DNA from: Bacillus sp. Y1
GTDB taxonomy: Bacteria > Bacillota > Bacilli > Bacillales > Cytobacillaceae
Direction of reading: 5' to 3'
Assembly: GCF_003586445.1 (NCBI RefSeq)
Contig: NZ_CP030028.1
Location: 2,184,501-2,248,500 of the forward strand
Length of the DNA: 64,000 nt
Shown: positions 52,642-61,840 of the stretch, in pieces
Numbering within the stretch: position 1 is the first letter of the stretch
Layout of the letters: the number at the start of each line of letters is the position of its first letter
The notes under the pieces: model-generated
Databases searched by the model: none
What the model was told of the DNA's origin: nothing
What the model saw: only the letters and a program-made list of their open reading frames with translations
Position numbers and translations under genes: made by a program

Positions 52642-53319
52642 TTGAGTAAAAAGAAGCGGAAAGCAAGGAAGAAGGAACCGAATTCATGGATGACCGGACT
52701 GAAATTGTTCGGCTGTTTCTTCGTCGTATTACTATTGGGCTGGTATTTGATCGTGGATCATATTGAAGGGGATTCCTTTCAAGGAGTGGTGGAGTTGCCA
52801 CTAAAAGAGAGCTATGCAAACGCCCTATATGGGTGGGCGTTGATATATTGGGTCATAGGGATTCCGGCGGTCATTGTAGCATTAGTGCTGATCGTACGAG
52901 AAAGCAAAAAGGAATTCATGGCTACCTGTTTTTATAGTGTGCCATTGTTTTTACTTAGCATGAGCTTTACGATTCAGTACATGGTTTTCTTAATCAAGGT
53001 CGATGCGGAATTTTTGGGCTGGTTGTATATTGTGGTTGCCGCAATAGGGTTCATCCTTGTTAATGTGTTAATTTATTTGGACAAAACTAAGATACATAGT
53101 TGGTTGGTATGTCTCGGCTTGGTGTTAGTGATTCTAAGTTGGGTGATGTTAATCATTGCGGACTCAGCGGTTGGGAATTATATCATAACCTATAAATCAA
53201 GCTTAAGAGGGAGCTTGATGGTGAAAACAATCGTGGGGACCTTTCAGACGTTGGGAATCTTTATTTTCCTAGCTATGTACGGGTATCTATTAAAGCTACG
53301 ATTAGCTGGGGAAGAGTGA
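52642..53319 (+). CDS. Membrane protein of unknown function
   Basis: 225 aa with six hydrophobic segments and a basic N-terminus (SKKKRKARKKEP). TTG start; only a weak AAAGTTGGTG lies upstream, so translation may be low or the start misplaced. Family not recognised. Confidence 0.68.
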   Translation: MSKKKRKARKKEPNSWMTGLKLFGCFFVVLLLGWYLIVDHIEGDSFQGVVELPLKESYANALYGWALIYWVIGIPAVIVALVLIVRESKKEFMATCFYSVPLFLLSMSFTIQYMVFLIKVDAEFLGWLYIVVAAIGFILVNVLIYLDKTKIHSWLVCLGLVLVILSWVMLIIADSAVGNYIITYKSSLRGSLMVKTIVGTFQTLGIFIFLAMYGYLLKLRLAGEE

Positions 53320-53346
53320 ACTTCTCTTTCCCAACCACATCCACTT

Positions 53347-53745
53347 CTATGTCCATTCCTTCCTTAACAACTCAACGGCCGGAATATCGGCGGGTGCCCA
53401 AACAAGCGAGGACAAATCTTCTCGTTTCAGCCAAAGGAGTTTCGAGTGTTCACTCGGCAGGGGAATCCCATCCACCAAACGACATTTGATCGTGAGCAAT
53501 TGAATGATAAACGAGTCATATTCATGGATATGTTCGTTATGTAATTCATCGGGTTCGATGAGACAGCCCAGTTCTTCGTGAATCTCACGTTTGATGGCCG
53601 AAAACAAATCCTCGTCCTCTTCGACCTTTCCTCCAGGAAACTCCCACATATTTGGCATGGTCATCGTTGATGAGCGGAGAGCACATAAAATTTCTTCGTG
53701 TTCATTTTCAATCACGGCAGCCACGACTTTGTTTTGTTTCTTCAT
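53347..53745 (-). CDS. NUDIX hydrolase, MutT-like
   Basis: 132 aa. Nudix box GGKVEEDEDLFSAIKREIHEELG (written in two parts: GGKVEEDEDLF and SAIKREIHEELG) is intact near residues 38-60. The MWEFPGG lead-in and LLWLKREDL C-terminus fit 8-oxo-dGTP diphosphatases that cleanse oxidised nucleotides. GGGAGGTAAAC precedes the ATG. Convergent with the preceding membrane gene. Confidence 0.9.
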   Translation of the reverse strand: MKKQNKVVAAVIENEHEEILCALRSSTMTMPNMWEFPGGKVEEDEDLFSAIKREIHEELGCLIEPDELHNEHIHEYDSFIIQLLTIKCRLVDGIPLPSEHSKLLWLKREDLSSLVWAPADIPAVELLRKEWT

Positions 53746-53997
53746 GTTTACCTCCCAGTAGCTTTTTACCCCATAGTATCACTTTCTTTTTCCCATTAAA
53801 AACATGTAAAAGTAGTCTTGTCCATGAAATATGAATCATGCAAGAAAGCGATTTCAATAGTATAATAGAAGAAAGAAGGATTTTTTAACTTAGCTGCAAG
53901 AAAAAAGATGTAGTTTTACAAGCTTAGGCCTCATACACATAATAGTACCTAATTTCGTTGGAAACAAACTAAAAATGATTAAATGGGAGTGAGGTCC

Positions 53998-54174
53998 ATG
54001 AAAAAGAGTGAATATTTATTCTTCTGCCAGCATTGTGGAGTGCCTCAACGTATTCCAGAGTTTGCGTTAAAAACGTACCTGTGTGATGACTTAGTAAAGA
54101 AATATTATTGTAACAATTGCAGTCGAGAAAATAAAATTCCGGAATACGTGAAAAAATTGAAATCGGAGCTCTAG
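53998..54174 (+). CDS. Small zinc-ribbon protein (58 aa)
   Basis: CQHC near residue 10 and CNNC near 37 are 27 residues apart, fitting one zinc site; ends in basic KKLKSEL. GAGTGAGGTCC precedes ATG 53998. Function unknown. A second small zinc-ribbon protein of different sequence lies at 12496. Confidence 0.75.
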   Translation: MKKSEYLFFCQHCGVPQRIPEFALKTYLCDDLVKKYYCNNCSRENKIPEYVKKLKSEL

Positions 54175-54207
54175 ATAGGGCAAGGATTCCACATATGGCT
54201 AGACAGA

Positions 54208-54238
54208 TACCATGTAAATGCTTACATGGTATTTTTTT
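54208..54238 (+). terminator. Rho-independent terminator
   Basis: ACCATGTAA / TTACATGGT followed by ATTTTTTT. Confidence 0.88.
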
Positions 54239-54304
54239 ATGGGCTTAGATTTTTAAATAGAATGGTAGTTAGAAAAAAAGTTATCAAAAAATTTAAAAAA
54301 GAAG

Positions 54305-54333
54305 TTGTCGAATTGTGAAACATCTATTATAAT
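54305..54333 (+). promoter_or_regulatory. glnA promoter
   Basis: TTGTCG, 17-bp spacer, TATAAT: consensus-like sigma-A promoter ending 53 bp before the start codon. Confidence 0.75.
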
Positions 54334-54346
54334 ACATTTTAATGAA

Positions 54347-54363
54347 TGTCATATAATATAACA
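54347..54363 (+). promoter_or_regulatory. GlnR/TnrA box
   Basis: TGTCATATAATATAACA matches TGTNAN7TNACA exactly. It lies just downstream of the predicted start point, a position expected to repress. Confidence 0.82.
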
Positions 54364-54385
54364 TAATGGTGGGGGATTATCTAAC

Positions 54386-55741
54386 ATGTCAAAAACTTTA
54401 GTAGAATTAGAAACTTCAACTCTAGATCAAATTAAAGAAACGATAAAAGAAAAAAGTGTGGAACTATTACACTTACAATTCGTTGATATTGAAGGTATCT
54501 TAAAGCATGTGACAGTAACAGTTGAGCAATTAGAGGATGTAGTAGAAGGAAAAATGATGTTTGACGGATCTTCTGTTAAAGGGTTCTCTCCTATTAATAA
54601 GTCCGACCTTTACTTACAACCTGATTTAACAACATTTGCTGTTCTTCCTTGGTCAGTTGAAGAGGGGTATTCGGAAGCAAGATTTTTATGTTCTGTAAAA
54701 AACCCAGACGGTACACCATTTGATGGAGATACAAGAAATGTTTTAAAGAAAACGGTTGAGCGTGCTGCTGAAAGTGGATATACGATTTCAGTTGGACCTG
54801 AGCTAGAGTTTTTCTTATTCAAGACAGATGAGAATGGCTACGCAACTCAAGAACTAAGTGATAAAGCAGGTTATTTCGAGCCATCACCACACGATCTTGG
54901 AGAACGCGTTCGTTTAGAAATTTACCGCGCTTTAAAGGCAATGGGCTTTACAATTGAAGCATCTCACCACGAGGTAGCTGAAGGACAGCATGAAATCAAT
55001 TTCAAGTATGCTGATGCTTTAACAGCTGCAGATTTGTCTACTACGTATAAGTGGGTTGTTAAGACGATTGCTCAGAAATTTGGATTGCATGCAACATTTA
55101 TGCCGAAGCCAGCATTTGGAATCAATGGTTCTGGTATGCACGTGAACATGTCATTCTTTGAAGGAAGCGAAAATGCCTTCTTTGATCCATCTGATGAGTT
55201 ACAATTATCAAAGAAAGCTTACCATTTCATTGCAGGTGTACTTGAAAACGTAAAGAGCTTCGCGGCTGTAACAAACCCGCTAGTAAACTCTTATAAGCGT
55301 TTAGTACCAGGTTATGAAGCACCTTGCTACCTTGCTTGGTCAGCATCTAACCGTTCTGCTCTTATCCGTATTCCAGCGAAGAAGGGGCTTGCGACTCGTG
55401 TCGAATTACGTTGTCCAGATCCATCTGCAAACCCATACTTAACGTTTGCAGTAATTGCTGCTGCAGGTTTAGATGGAATTGAAAAAGAACTAGAAGCTCC
55501 AGCTCCAATTAACGAAGATATCTTCCATATGTCTGATGAGAGAAGAGCTCATTTAGGAATTGAGAACCTTCCTGGCAGCTTAAAAGAAGCAGTAGTTGAA
55601 TTAGAAGCAAGCAATTTTGGTGCTAAGGCATTAGGCGAGCACGTATATGGTGAATATGTGGCAATGAAAAAAGCTGAGTGGGATAGCTACCGCATCTCAG
55701 TTCACGCTTGGGAAATTGAAAACTATCACTCTAAATTCTAA
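54386..55741 (+). CDS. glnA: Glutamine synthetase type I, divergent copy
   Basis: 451 aa. Makes glutamine from glutamate, ammonia and ATP. Catalytic regions are conserved: MMFDGSSVKGF, GPELEFFLF, EASHHEVAEGQHEINFKYAD, FGINGSGMHVNMSF, NSYKRLVPGYEAPCYLAWS and IRIPAKKG. The flap Glu of PGYEAP is kept. Where B. subtilis GlnA has Arg62 (GFVRIEESD), known to matter for glutamine feedback, this protein has Pro69 (GFSPINKSD). It has a longer N-terminus by about seven residues. No glnR adjoins, unlike the main glnRA operon, so this is probably a second GS. GGTGGGGGAT precedes the ATG. Confidence 0.95.
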   Translation: MSKTLVELETSTLDQIKETIKEKSVELLHLQFVDIEGILKHVTVTVEQLEDVVEGKMMFDGSSVKGFSPINKSDLYLQPDLTTFAVLPWSVEEGYSEARFLCSVKNPDGTPFDGDTRNVLKKTVERAAESGYTISVGPELEFFLFKTDENGYATQELSDKAGYFEPSPHDLGERVRLEIYRALKAMGFTIEASHHEVAEGQHEINFKYADALTAADLSTTYKWVVKTIAQKFGLHATFMPKPAFGINGSGMHVNMSFFEGSENAFFDPSDELQLSKKAYHFIAGVLENVKSFAAVTNPLVNSYKRLVPGYEAPCYLAWSASNRSALIRIPAKKGLATRVELRCPDPSANPYLTFAVIAAAGLDGIEKELEAPAPINEDIFHMSDERRAHLGIENLPGSLKEAVVELEASNFGAKALGEHVYGEYVAMKKAEWDSYRISVHAWEIENYHSKF

Positions 55742-55771
55742 TACTAACAATTAAGTAATATAGAAGTATTC

Positions 55772-55806
55772 AAGGATGGAACGCATATGTTCCATCCTTT
55801 CATTTT
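55772..55806 (+). terminator. Rho-independent terminator
   Basis: AAGGATGGAAC / GTTCCATCCTT followed by TCATTTTG. Confidence 0.8.
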
Positions 55807-55936
55807 GTCATGAGAAGGTTGGCCAAGAGGAAAAAGGTAAAGATTTTTATATGAAAGGTCAAAATAACATTTATTCATACCCTGTTTAAATTTATAAAAT
55901 TAATAAAATAGGACTAAAAGAAAGGAGAAAATATAG

Positions 55937-56575
55937 ATGGATGCAACAGGGGTAACAGGGAAGCTGTATCATGCTTGTCAATGGATTTCTCGATTGGCCT
56001 ATTTGAATCTTCTATGGTTGTTATTTATGGGACTGGGGCTGTTCATCTTTGGAGCTGCGCCTTCGACAGTGGCGATGTTCACGATTATTCGGAAGTGGTT
56101 ACAGGGGGAAAAGGAGTTGCCCATTTTTTCGCTCTTTTTTAAGATTTATAAGAAGGAGTTCTGGACAGCCAATCGTTTAGGAATAGTATTACTGGGTTTT
56201 ACCTTAATTTTATTCTTAGATTGGATGTTAATCGGATCATTACAAGGATTTCTTTATCCAATATTACTAGGTTGTTTAATAGGTGTGGTATTGCTTTTTA
56301 GTATCGTCATGCTGTATATATTCCCTGTCTTTGTTCATTTCGAACATAACACGATTCAATATGTAAAAGTGGCTTTTTTGCTCGGAATTTCCTATCCACT
56401 TTATTCCTTTGTCATGTTCCTTGTAGTGATGTGTATGGTCACCATAAGTATCTTTTTCAATGGGGTAGGATTTCTCTTTTTCGGCAGTGGGATAAGTTAT
56501 ATACTAATGTATATTTCAACTCTATTATTTCATAAAGTAGCTCAAAAATTTGAGGTGGAAGTTTCTAGATCCTAG
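55937..56575 (+). CDS. YesL/DUF624-family membrane protein
   Basis: 212 aa, about five membrane helices. DUF624 marks: LNLLWLLFMGLGLFIFGAAPSTVA near residues 22-46 (quoted in part) and the GEKELPIFSLFFKIYKKEFW loop. YesL-type proteins accompany carbohydrate ABC transporters; their job is unclear. AGAAAGGAGAAAATATAG precedes the ATG. First of the yesL-SBP-HK-RR group. Confidence 0.9.
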   Translation: MDATGVTGKLYHACQWISRLAYLNLLWLLFMGLGLFIFGAAPSTVAMFTIIRKWLQGEKELPIFSLFFKIYKKEFWTANRLGIVLLGFTLILFLDWMLIGSLQGFLYPILLGCLIGVVLLFSIVMLYIFPVFVHFEHNTIQYVKVAFLLGISYPLYSFVMFLVVMCMVTISIFFNGVGFLFFGSGISYILMYISTLLFHKVAQKFEVEVSRS

Positions 56576-56705
56576 TAGTCTCTTGCGAAATAGTGGTCAA
56601 ATTATTCTCATAACAGGTAAATTTATTGATATGTTGGTAAAAATTGATTTTGCTACACTAATTTTGTAAGGGTTTTCAATAAATAAAGTAGTAGGGGGAA
56701 AGAGA

Positions 56706-58058
56706 ATGAAAAGGAAGATCTGGTCCATATTTATCTTAGTCTCTGTTTTTTGTATCGTATTAGCCGGTTGTTCAGGAAACAGCACCAAGGAACAGGCATC
56801 GTCCGAATCGGAATCAGATGAAAAGGTAACGATTAAATTCCACACACACGGAAACGAAGCATCTTATAACTGGAAGGAAACGATTGCTGCCTTTGAAGAA
56901 AAACACCCGAACATCAAAGTGGAGCTCGTCATTCTTAGTGAAAAAGGAGATACGCAGGAAGCAACGAAAAAGCTAGATTTAGCTGCTGCTTCAGGAGAGC
57001 AAATGGATGTTCTTATGTTCAGTGATCCAGCAAGCTATGCTCAGCGTGTGAGTATGGGGATGGTGGCCCCAATCGATGAGTTTATTACAGAAGAAGGCTA
57101 CAAGGTAACGGATGAATATAAAGTAGATACACAAATTGACGGGAAGTATTACTCGCTTCCAGGTAAATTTAATCCATGGTATGTTCTTTTAAATAAAGAT
57201 CATTTGGACGCTGCTGGTTTAGAAGTACCAACAGATTGGACATGGGATGAATTTGCTGAATACGCGAAGGCCATGACAACAGACGATCATTATGGAACCT
57301 ACTTCCACGGTCCACAAAATGGGGGTTGGATGGAATTTTTAAAGCTGGCCTTAGCTAGTGAAGAAGAAGATACAGAATTTACAACAGCGGATGGACAATC
57401 GAATCTTGATCATCCATTGTTCAAAAAGACGCTTGAACTACGAGTAAAAATGGAAAAAGAAGATCAATCAGCCGTTCCTTACACAGATATCTTATCGCAA
57501 AAGCTTCATTACCGTAATCAGTTCTTTAATCAGGATGCCAGTTCGATTCTAATCGGTAGCTGGATGAATACAGAGCTTGGCGGGACAGAACAGTTCCCAT
57601 TAAACTTTAATGTCGCGGTTGCACCTTATCCGAAGAATGAAAAAGAGGCTACGGGCGGATTCACACCTGTAACAACAGACTTCATGGCAGTTGCGGGCAC
57701 ATCTGAACATAAGGAAGCAGCGTATACATTTATTCGTTGGTATACAACAGAAGGACAAATTGTACAAGGGAAAAACATTCCGTCTTGGAGCAAGGTGAGT
57801 GAAGGGGATTTAGCAGGCATTGTTGACAAAATCCTTAGCGGAACAGTGAGCCCTGAAAAAGTTGATAAAGACTCTTTAATTAATGTGTTAACAAATGCGA
57901 AGTCCTCCAAGATCATTTCACCTGTATCCTATCAGGCTGAAATTTACAAAGTCATCAATGAAGAATATGAAAAACTGATCTTTGGTGAACAGGATGTAGA
58001 AAAAACGATTGAAGCTTCCCAAGAAAGAGTACAGGGAATCATTGATAGTAATAAATAG
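56706..58058 (+). CDS. Sugar ABC transporter solute-binding lipoprotein
   Basis: 450 aa. Signal peptide with lipobox LAGC (Cys near residue 22), then a family-1 extracellular solute-binding fold: TIKFHTHGNEASYNWKETIA near 40, WTWDEFAEYAKAM near 178 and the C-terminal KVINEEYEKLIFG. Binds an oligosaccharide or monosaccharide outside the membrane. AGTAGGGGGAAAG precedes the ATG. No permease or ATPase genes follow, unlike in the B. subtilis yesLMNOPQ arrangement. Confidence 0.92.
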   Translation: MKRKIWSIFILVSVFCIVLAGCSGNSTKEQASSESESDEKVTIKFHTHGNEASYNWKETIAAFEEKHPNIKVELVILSEKGDTQEATKKLDLAAASGEQMDVLMFSDPASYAQRVSMGMVAPIDEFITEEGYKVTDEYKVDTQIDGKYYSLPGKFNPWYVLLNKDHLDAAGLEVPTDWTWDEFAEYAKAMTTDDHYGTYFHGPQNGGWMEFLKLALASEEEDTEFTTADGQSNLDHPLFKKTLELRVKMEKEDQSAVPYTDILSQKLHYRNQFFNQDASSILIGSWMNTELGGTEQFPLNFNVAVAPYPKNEKEATGGFTPVTTDFMAVAGTSEHKEAAYTFIRWYTTEGQIVQGKNIPSWSKVSEGDLAGIVDKILSGTVSPEKVDKDSLINVLTNAKSSKIISPVSYQAEIYKVINEEYEKLIFGEQDVEKTIEASQERVQGIIDSNK

Positions 58059-58100
58059 TGATAGACAGCATGTAACGAAACTATAATAATAGAAAGAAAG

Positions 58101-58122
58101 GGTTGTAAACGATTACAACCCT
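58101..58122 (+). promoter_or_regulatory. Palindrome containing a perfect cre site
   Basis: GGGTTGTAA / TTACAACCC enclosing ACGA, with TGTAAACGATTACA (58104-58117) matching the cre consensus at every position. It lies between the binding-protein and kinase genes and may also fold as a weak terminator or attenuator. Confidence 0.65.
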
Positions 58123-58149
58123 ATCTTTGTATTAAAGGGTGTTTAGCGT

Positions 58150-59985
58150 ATGAAGCTTAAGAAACATTGGAAGCTAGAGCCGAAATCCTTTCGGTTCAAA
58201 GTGATTTTTATTTCAATTATTTGCCTTGTTATCCCTGCGACGATCTCTTTGTTTATTTATAATTACTTAACCACCGATACGCTGAAGGAACAGGCGCTTT
58301 CGAATGCCAATCGCGAACTCACAATTGCGAATGAATACGTGGAAAAGCTCTTGGAAGACATGCTTTACATAACAAATTTTATCCAAATGGATGCGGAAAT
58401 GAATACCATTTTAAAAGAAAAAGCGAAAAGCACCAGTGACCCGACAATATCAGAGTACGAAAAATTTATGGATGAAAATAGAATCAATAAAACGATTGAA
58501 AATATTACCCTTGTTGGGGAAAAGTCGTATGTGACGATTCTTTTAAAAAACGGAAAATCTTACTCGAATTATTCTAGTTGGGAATACGATCCCAATCTTT
58601 TGGTTCATGAAAAATGGTTCAATCAATTAAATGATCTCCAAGGCTATGAATCGATATGGATCGGCAGTCAACCAACCATGATCAAATCAGAAGTAAAAAA
58701 TAATCCATACCAACTATCTGTGGCTAGAACGTTAAGAGATGAAAATGTAAAAGTGTATGGGTATGTGATTGTCACCATCATGGAGAATAAAATTAATGAA
58801 CTGTTCAGTGGCTTACATGGTCACGAAGAAATGATGTTATTAAACGCTTCGAATCAAATCCTTTCCCACCGTGACGATTCAAGAATCGGTGAAAACTTTC
58901 AATATAGTTCACAGCTGAAGGAACAGAACTCATCCAATATTTTTCAAATATCTAAAAAAGATTACTTGATTGCAGAGCATAATATCTCGTTTACAGGGTG
59001 GAAGCTGGTGTCACTCGTACCCTACAAACAGGCTGTCAATAAAATTAATTCAATATTCAATAAAGTATTTGTGGTGCAAATTGTTTCCTTTGCCATTTTC
59101 CTTTTTTTAATGGCTTATTTACTGCGAACGATCACTAAACCAATTGTTCATCTTGGAAATGTGGCACAGTCGGTAAAGCAAGGGAATTTAACGGTTCGTT
59201 CCCGTATTAGGAGCAGAGATGAGGTTGGTAGACTATCAGATTCCTTTGATCATATGTTAGATCGGGTGAATGAAATGATTGACGAGATAACAGATACGCA
59301 GGAACGAAAGCGGAAAGCGGAACTCGCCATGCTGCAAGCGCAAATCAATCCCCATTTTCTCTTTAATGTTCTAAATTCGATTCGAATGAAAGTGTTAGTA
59401 AAAGGAGATAAGGAAAGTGCGAACATGATTAGCTCCTTATCCAAACTGCTACGCATGACGATTGATAAAAATAAAGAAACCATTACCTTTCAAGAAGAAA
59501 TTCAAATTGTGTTGGATTATATCAATCTGATGAATATGAGACAAAAGGAAGAAGTAAAGGTAGAACTTTGTGTACATGAAGAAGCCCAATCGATCAGAAT
59601 TCCACGATTCATTTTACAGCCGATCATCGAAAACTCGATCATTCATGGGTTGAATCAAAGTGCAGGGACCATCGTAGTAAGAACCCTAATCGTCGACTCT
59701 CAGATGGTGATTGTGATTGAAGATGACGGTCAAGGCATGGATCACGAAACATTGGTTCATTTACGAAGAAAGCTAAGTCAAACTTCCGGAATTGAATACA
59801 GAAACAGTGAAAATCATAAAGGATTTTCGTCCTTAGGGTTATCTAATGTGTATGAGAGAATGTTTATCACTTTTGGCAAGTCCTTTCAGATGGATATCCA
59901 AAGCAAACCTGGAGAGGGAACGAAAGTGTTGTTAACGATTCAAAAAGGAGGCTGTCATCCTGATGTACAAAGTGATGCTAGTTGA
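58150..59985 (+). CDS. YesM-like sensor histidine kinase
   Basis: 611 aa. Membrane helix (about residues 20-40), extracytoplasmic Cache-type sensor (about 45-300), second helix (about 305-325), HAMP, a His_kinase domain with phospho-His in QINPHFLFNVLNSIRM near 400 and an ATPase domain (ILQPIIENSIIHGL N box; EDDGQGMD). This is the YesM architecture that senses carbohydrates, often with the neighbouring binding protein. AAAGGGTG precedes the ATG. Overlaps the regulator gene by 23 bases. Confidence 0.92.
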   Translation: MKLKKHWKLEPKSFRFKVIFISIICLVIPATISLFIYNYLTTDTLKEQALSNANRELTIANEYVEKLLEDMLYITNFIQMDAEMNTILKEKAKSTSDPTISEYEKFMDENRINKTIENITLVGEKSYVTILLKNGKSYSNYSSWEYDPNLLVHEKWFNQLNDLQGYESIWIGSQPTMIKSEVKNNPYQLSVARTLRDENVKVYGYVIVTIMENKINELFSGLHGHEEMMLLNASNQILSHRDDSRIGENFQYSSQLKEQNSSNIFQISKKDYLIAEHNISFTGWKLVSLVPYKQAVNKINSIFNKVFVVQIVSFAIFLFLMAYLLRTITKPIVHLGNVAQSVKQGNLTVRSRIRSRDEVGRLSDSFDHMLDRVNEMIDEITDTQERKRKAELAMLQAQINPHFLFNVLNSIRMKVLVKGDKESANMISSLSKLLRMTIDKNKETITFQEEIQIVLDYINLMNMRQKEEVKVELCVHEEAQSIRIPRFILQPIIENSIIHGLNQSAGTIVVRTLIVDSQMVIVIEDDGQGMDHETLVHLRRKLSQTSGIEYRNSENHKGFSSLGLSNVYERMFITFGKSFQMDIQSKPGEGTKVLLTIQKGGCHPDVQSDAS

Positions 59986-61576
59986 TGATGATTATCCGGT
60001 GTTACAGTTATTATCTGAAACCATTGAATGGGACAAAATAGGGGTAACGCTACAAAGCACACATGAAAATGGGGCAAGTGCCTATGAAAAGGCCATGCAA
60101 GACATGCCAGATATTTTAATTACGGATATTGGAATGCCCAAAATGAACGGAATCGAATTGACGAAAAAATTAAAAGAGAAAAACCCTAAATTACAGGTAG
60201 CTATTTTATCTTGCCACTCCGATTTTGTGTATGCCCATCAAGCATTAAAGCTTCAGGTACAGGATTACCTAGTGAAAGACACGTTTGATCCAGATGATTT
60301 ATGTGAATTAGTAAAAAAATTCAAGGATACTCTTGATGAACAAAATCATAAAAGAATCAAGCAAATTCAGCTTCAGGAAATGCTTGATCGGAACAAAGAA
60401 AGTGTGAAACAAAGATTTATTAGAAACGTGGTTGATGGGTGTGAAATCCATGAGAAAGAAAGATTAGCAGAGTGCAAATCTCTTGGACTGCATATTGACC
60501 AAACAGGTTATGTGGGGTCATTGGCGATGATTCATGACTTTCCACTAGCAAAAGAAAAATTTATATCTGAGGACACATTGATGTTTGCGATGAACAATGT
60601 CGTTTCAGAAGCCATTGAGCGATATTGTTCTGGTGCCGTTCATTTCCAATTGGGACCAAGGGAACTTTTTGTCTTTTTTCCTTCCTCATTAGTACTAAAG
60701 AACAATGCTCTTTCTGAAGCAAAGGAAAGTATGAAGAAGATCCAGCACGCGTTAAAAAGATCAGCGGGGATTTCTCTTTCTTTTCTAGCCGGGGAAGGTT
60801 GTAAAACATTAGTAGAGTTCAAACAGGAAGTAATCACCCTGATCACTAGCAAACACCAAAGTTTTTACATGGAACCAGGGGCCATTGTTGATAAGGTGTG
60901 CCTGCAGGAGTCGCAAACAGAAGAGTTGTATTCCAAATATGATGAAGCGGCTAGAGAAATGAGAGAGCTAATCATGCTTAGAGACCCAGCGAGAATTCCG
61001 GTTTTTGTTACCAAGTGGACATCGTTTCTTAAAGATTATCAATTCCCACCTGAAATGGTTAAGGACTGGGTACTTAAATTATTATTGGATTTAAGAGGAA
61101 AGCTCCAAGCCCTACAGTTTTTCCGTTCTCAACATACAGTAGAACATATGCATAATGAAATTCTAGATATTCAATTTGTAAGTGAATTGTATGCGTGGTG
61201 GATTCATTACTTTAAAACGACGTTAACGTTAGTAAATGAAGTGTACGAGCAAACACGACGTAAAGAAATACTAGATGCCTTTAAGTATGTTTCTTTGCAT
61301 ATCGAAAAGAAGATCAGTCTAGACGAGGTGTCTAGCCATCTATACCTTAACCCTAGTTATTTTAGCCGCCTGTTTAAAAAAGAGGTCGGTGAAACCTTTG
61401 TTGAATACGTCACAAAAATGAAAATCAACCGAGCGAAAGAATTACTAGAACAAACGGCGGATTCTGTGGGGAAAATATGTGAAAGACTAGGCTATGACAA
61501 CCAAAGTTATTTTATAAAAATCTTTAAAAACTACGTTGGGGTCACACCGATTGAGTTTCGAACAGGGAAGATGTAA
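59963..61576 (+). CDS. YesN-like AraC-family response regulator
   Basis: 537 aa. N-terminal receiver (phospho-Asp in ILITDIGMPKMNG near residue 54; Lys in YLVKDTFDPDD near 104), a long helical middle (about 130-430) and two C-terminal AraC helix-turn-helices (DEVSSHLYLNPSYFSRLFKK, VGKICERLGYDNQSYFIKI). Expected to activate carbohydrate genes on phosphorylation by the upstream kinase. AAAGGAGG lies 11 bases before ATG 59963. Confidence 0.93.
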   Translation: MYKVMLVDDDYPVLQLLSETIEWDKIGVTLQSTHENGASAYEKAMQDMPDILITDIGMPKMNGIELTKKLKEKNPKLQVAILSCHSDFVYAHQALKLQVQDYLVKDTFDPDDLCELVKKFKDTLDEQNHKRIKQIQLQEMLDRNKESVKQRFIRNVVDGCEIHEKERLAECKSLGLHIDQTGYVGSLAMIHDFPLAKEKFISEDTLMFAMNNVVSEAIERYCSGAVHFQLGPRELFVFFPSSLVLKNNALSEAKESMKKIQHALKRSAGISLSFLAGEGCKTLVEFKQEVITLITSKHQSFYMEPGAIVDKVCLQESQTEELYSKYDEAAREMRELIMLRDPARIPVFVTKWTSFLKDYQFPPEMVKDWVLKLLLDLRGKLQALQFFRSQHTVEHMHNEILDIQFVSELYAWWIHYFKTTLTLVNEVYEQTRRKEILDAFKYVSLHIEKKISLDEVSSHLYLNPSYFSRLFKKEVGETFVEYVTKMKINRAKELLEQTADSVGKICERLGYDNQSYFIKIFKNYVGVTPIEFRTGKM

Positions 61577-61705
61577 GTTAGCCTTGAAAAGAGTTGAAGG
61601 TAATTATCCAAACATTTCAGGTTTGTTACCTAATGAGTCCAAGACAATAATTTCACTAAATACAAATCAACTATTAATATAATTGAGATGGGAGTTGAGG
61701 TTGTA

Positions 61706-61840
61706 ATGAAAATCAATTGGCTGGCAGAAGTGGAAAAAAGAAAAGATGATCTTTTAAAGGATTTGGATGGCTTTTTTAACATCGGGCGGGGGAACATATG
61801 CAGCGGTAATGAAAAATGCAGTAGCTTATGGTGCTGGATG
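61706..61840 (+). pseudogene. Remnant of a PepV-like M20 dipeptidase
   Basis: ATG 61706 with GGGAGTTGAGG upstream begins KINWLAEVEKRKDDLLKD, the typical start of PepV-type dipeptidases. After about 27 codons the sequence jumps, in another frame, to TSGGGTYAAVMKNAVAYGAG (from 61779), which resembles the C-terminal active-site region of the same enzymes. About 400 internal codons are missing. The gene is dead. Confidence 0.65.
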
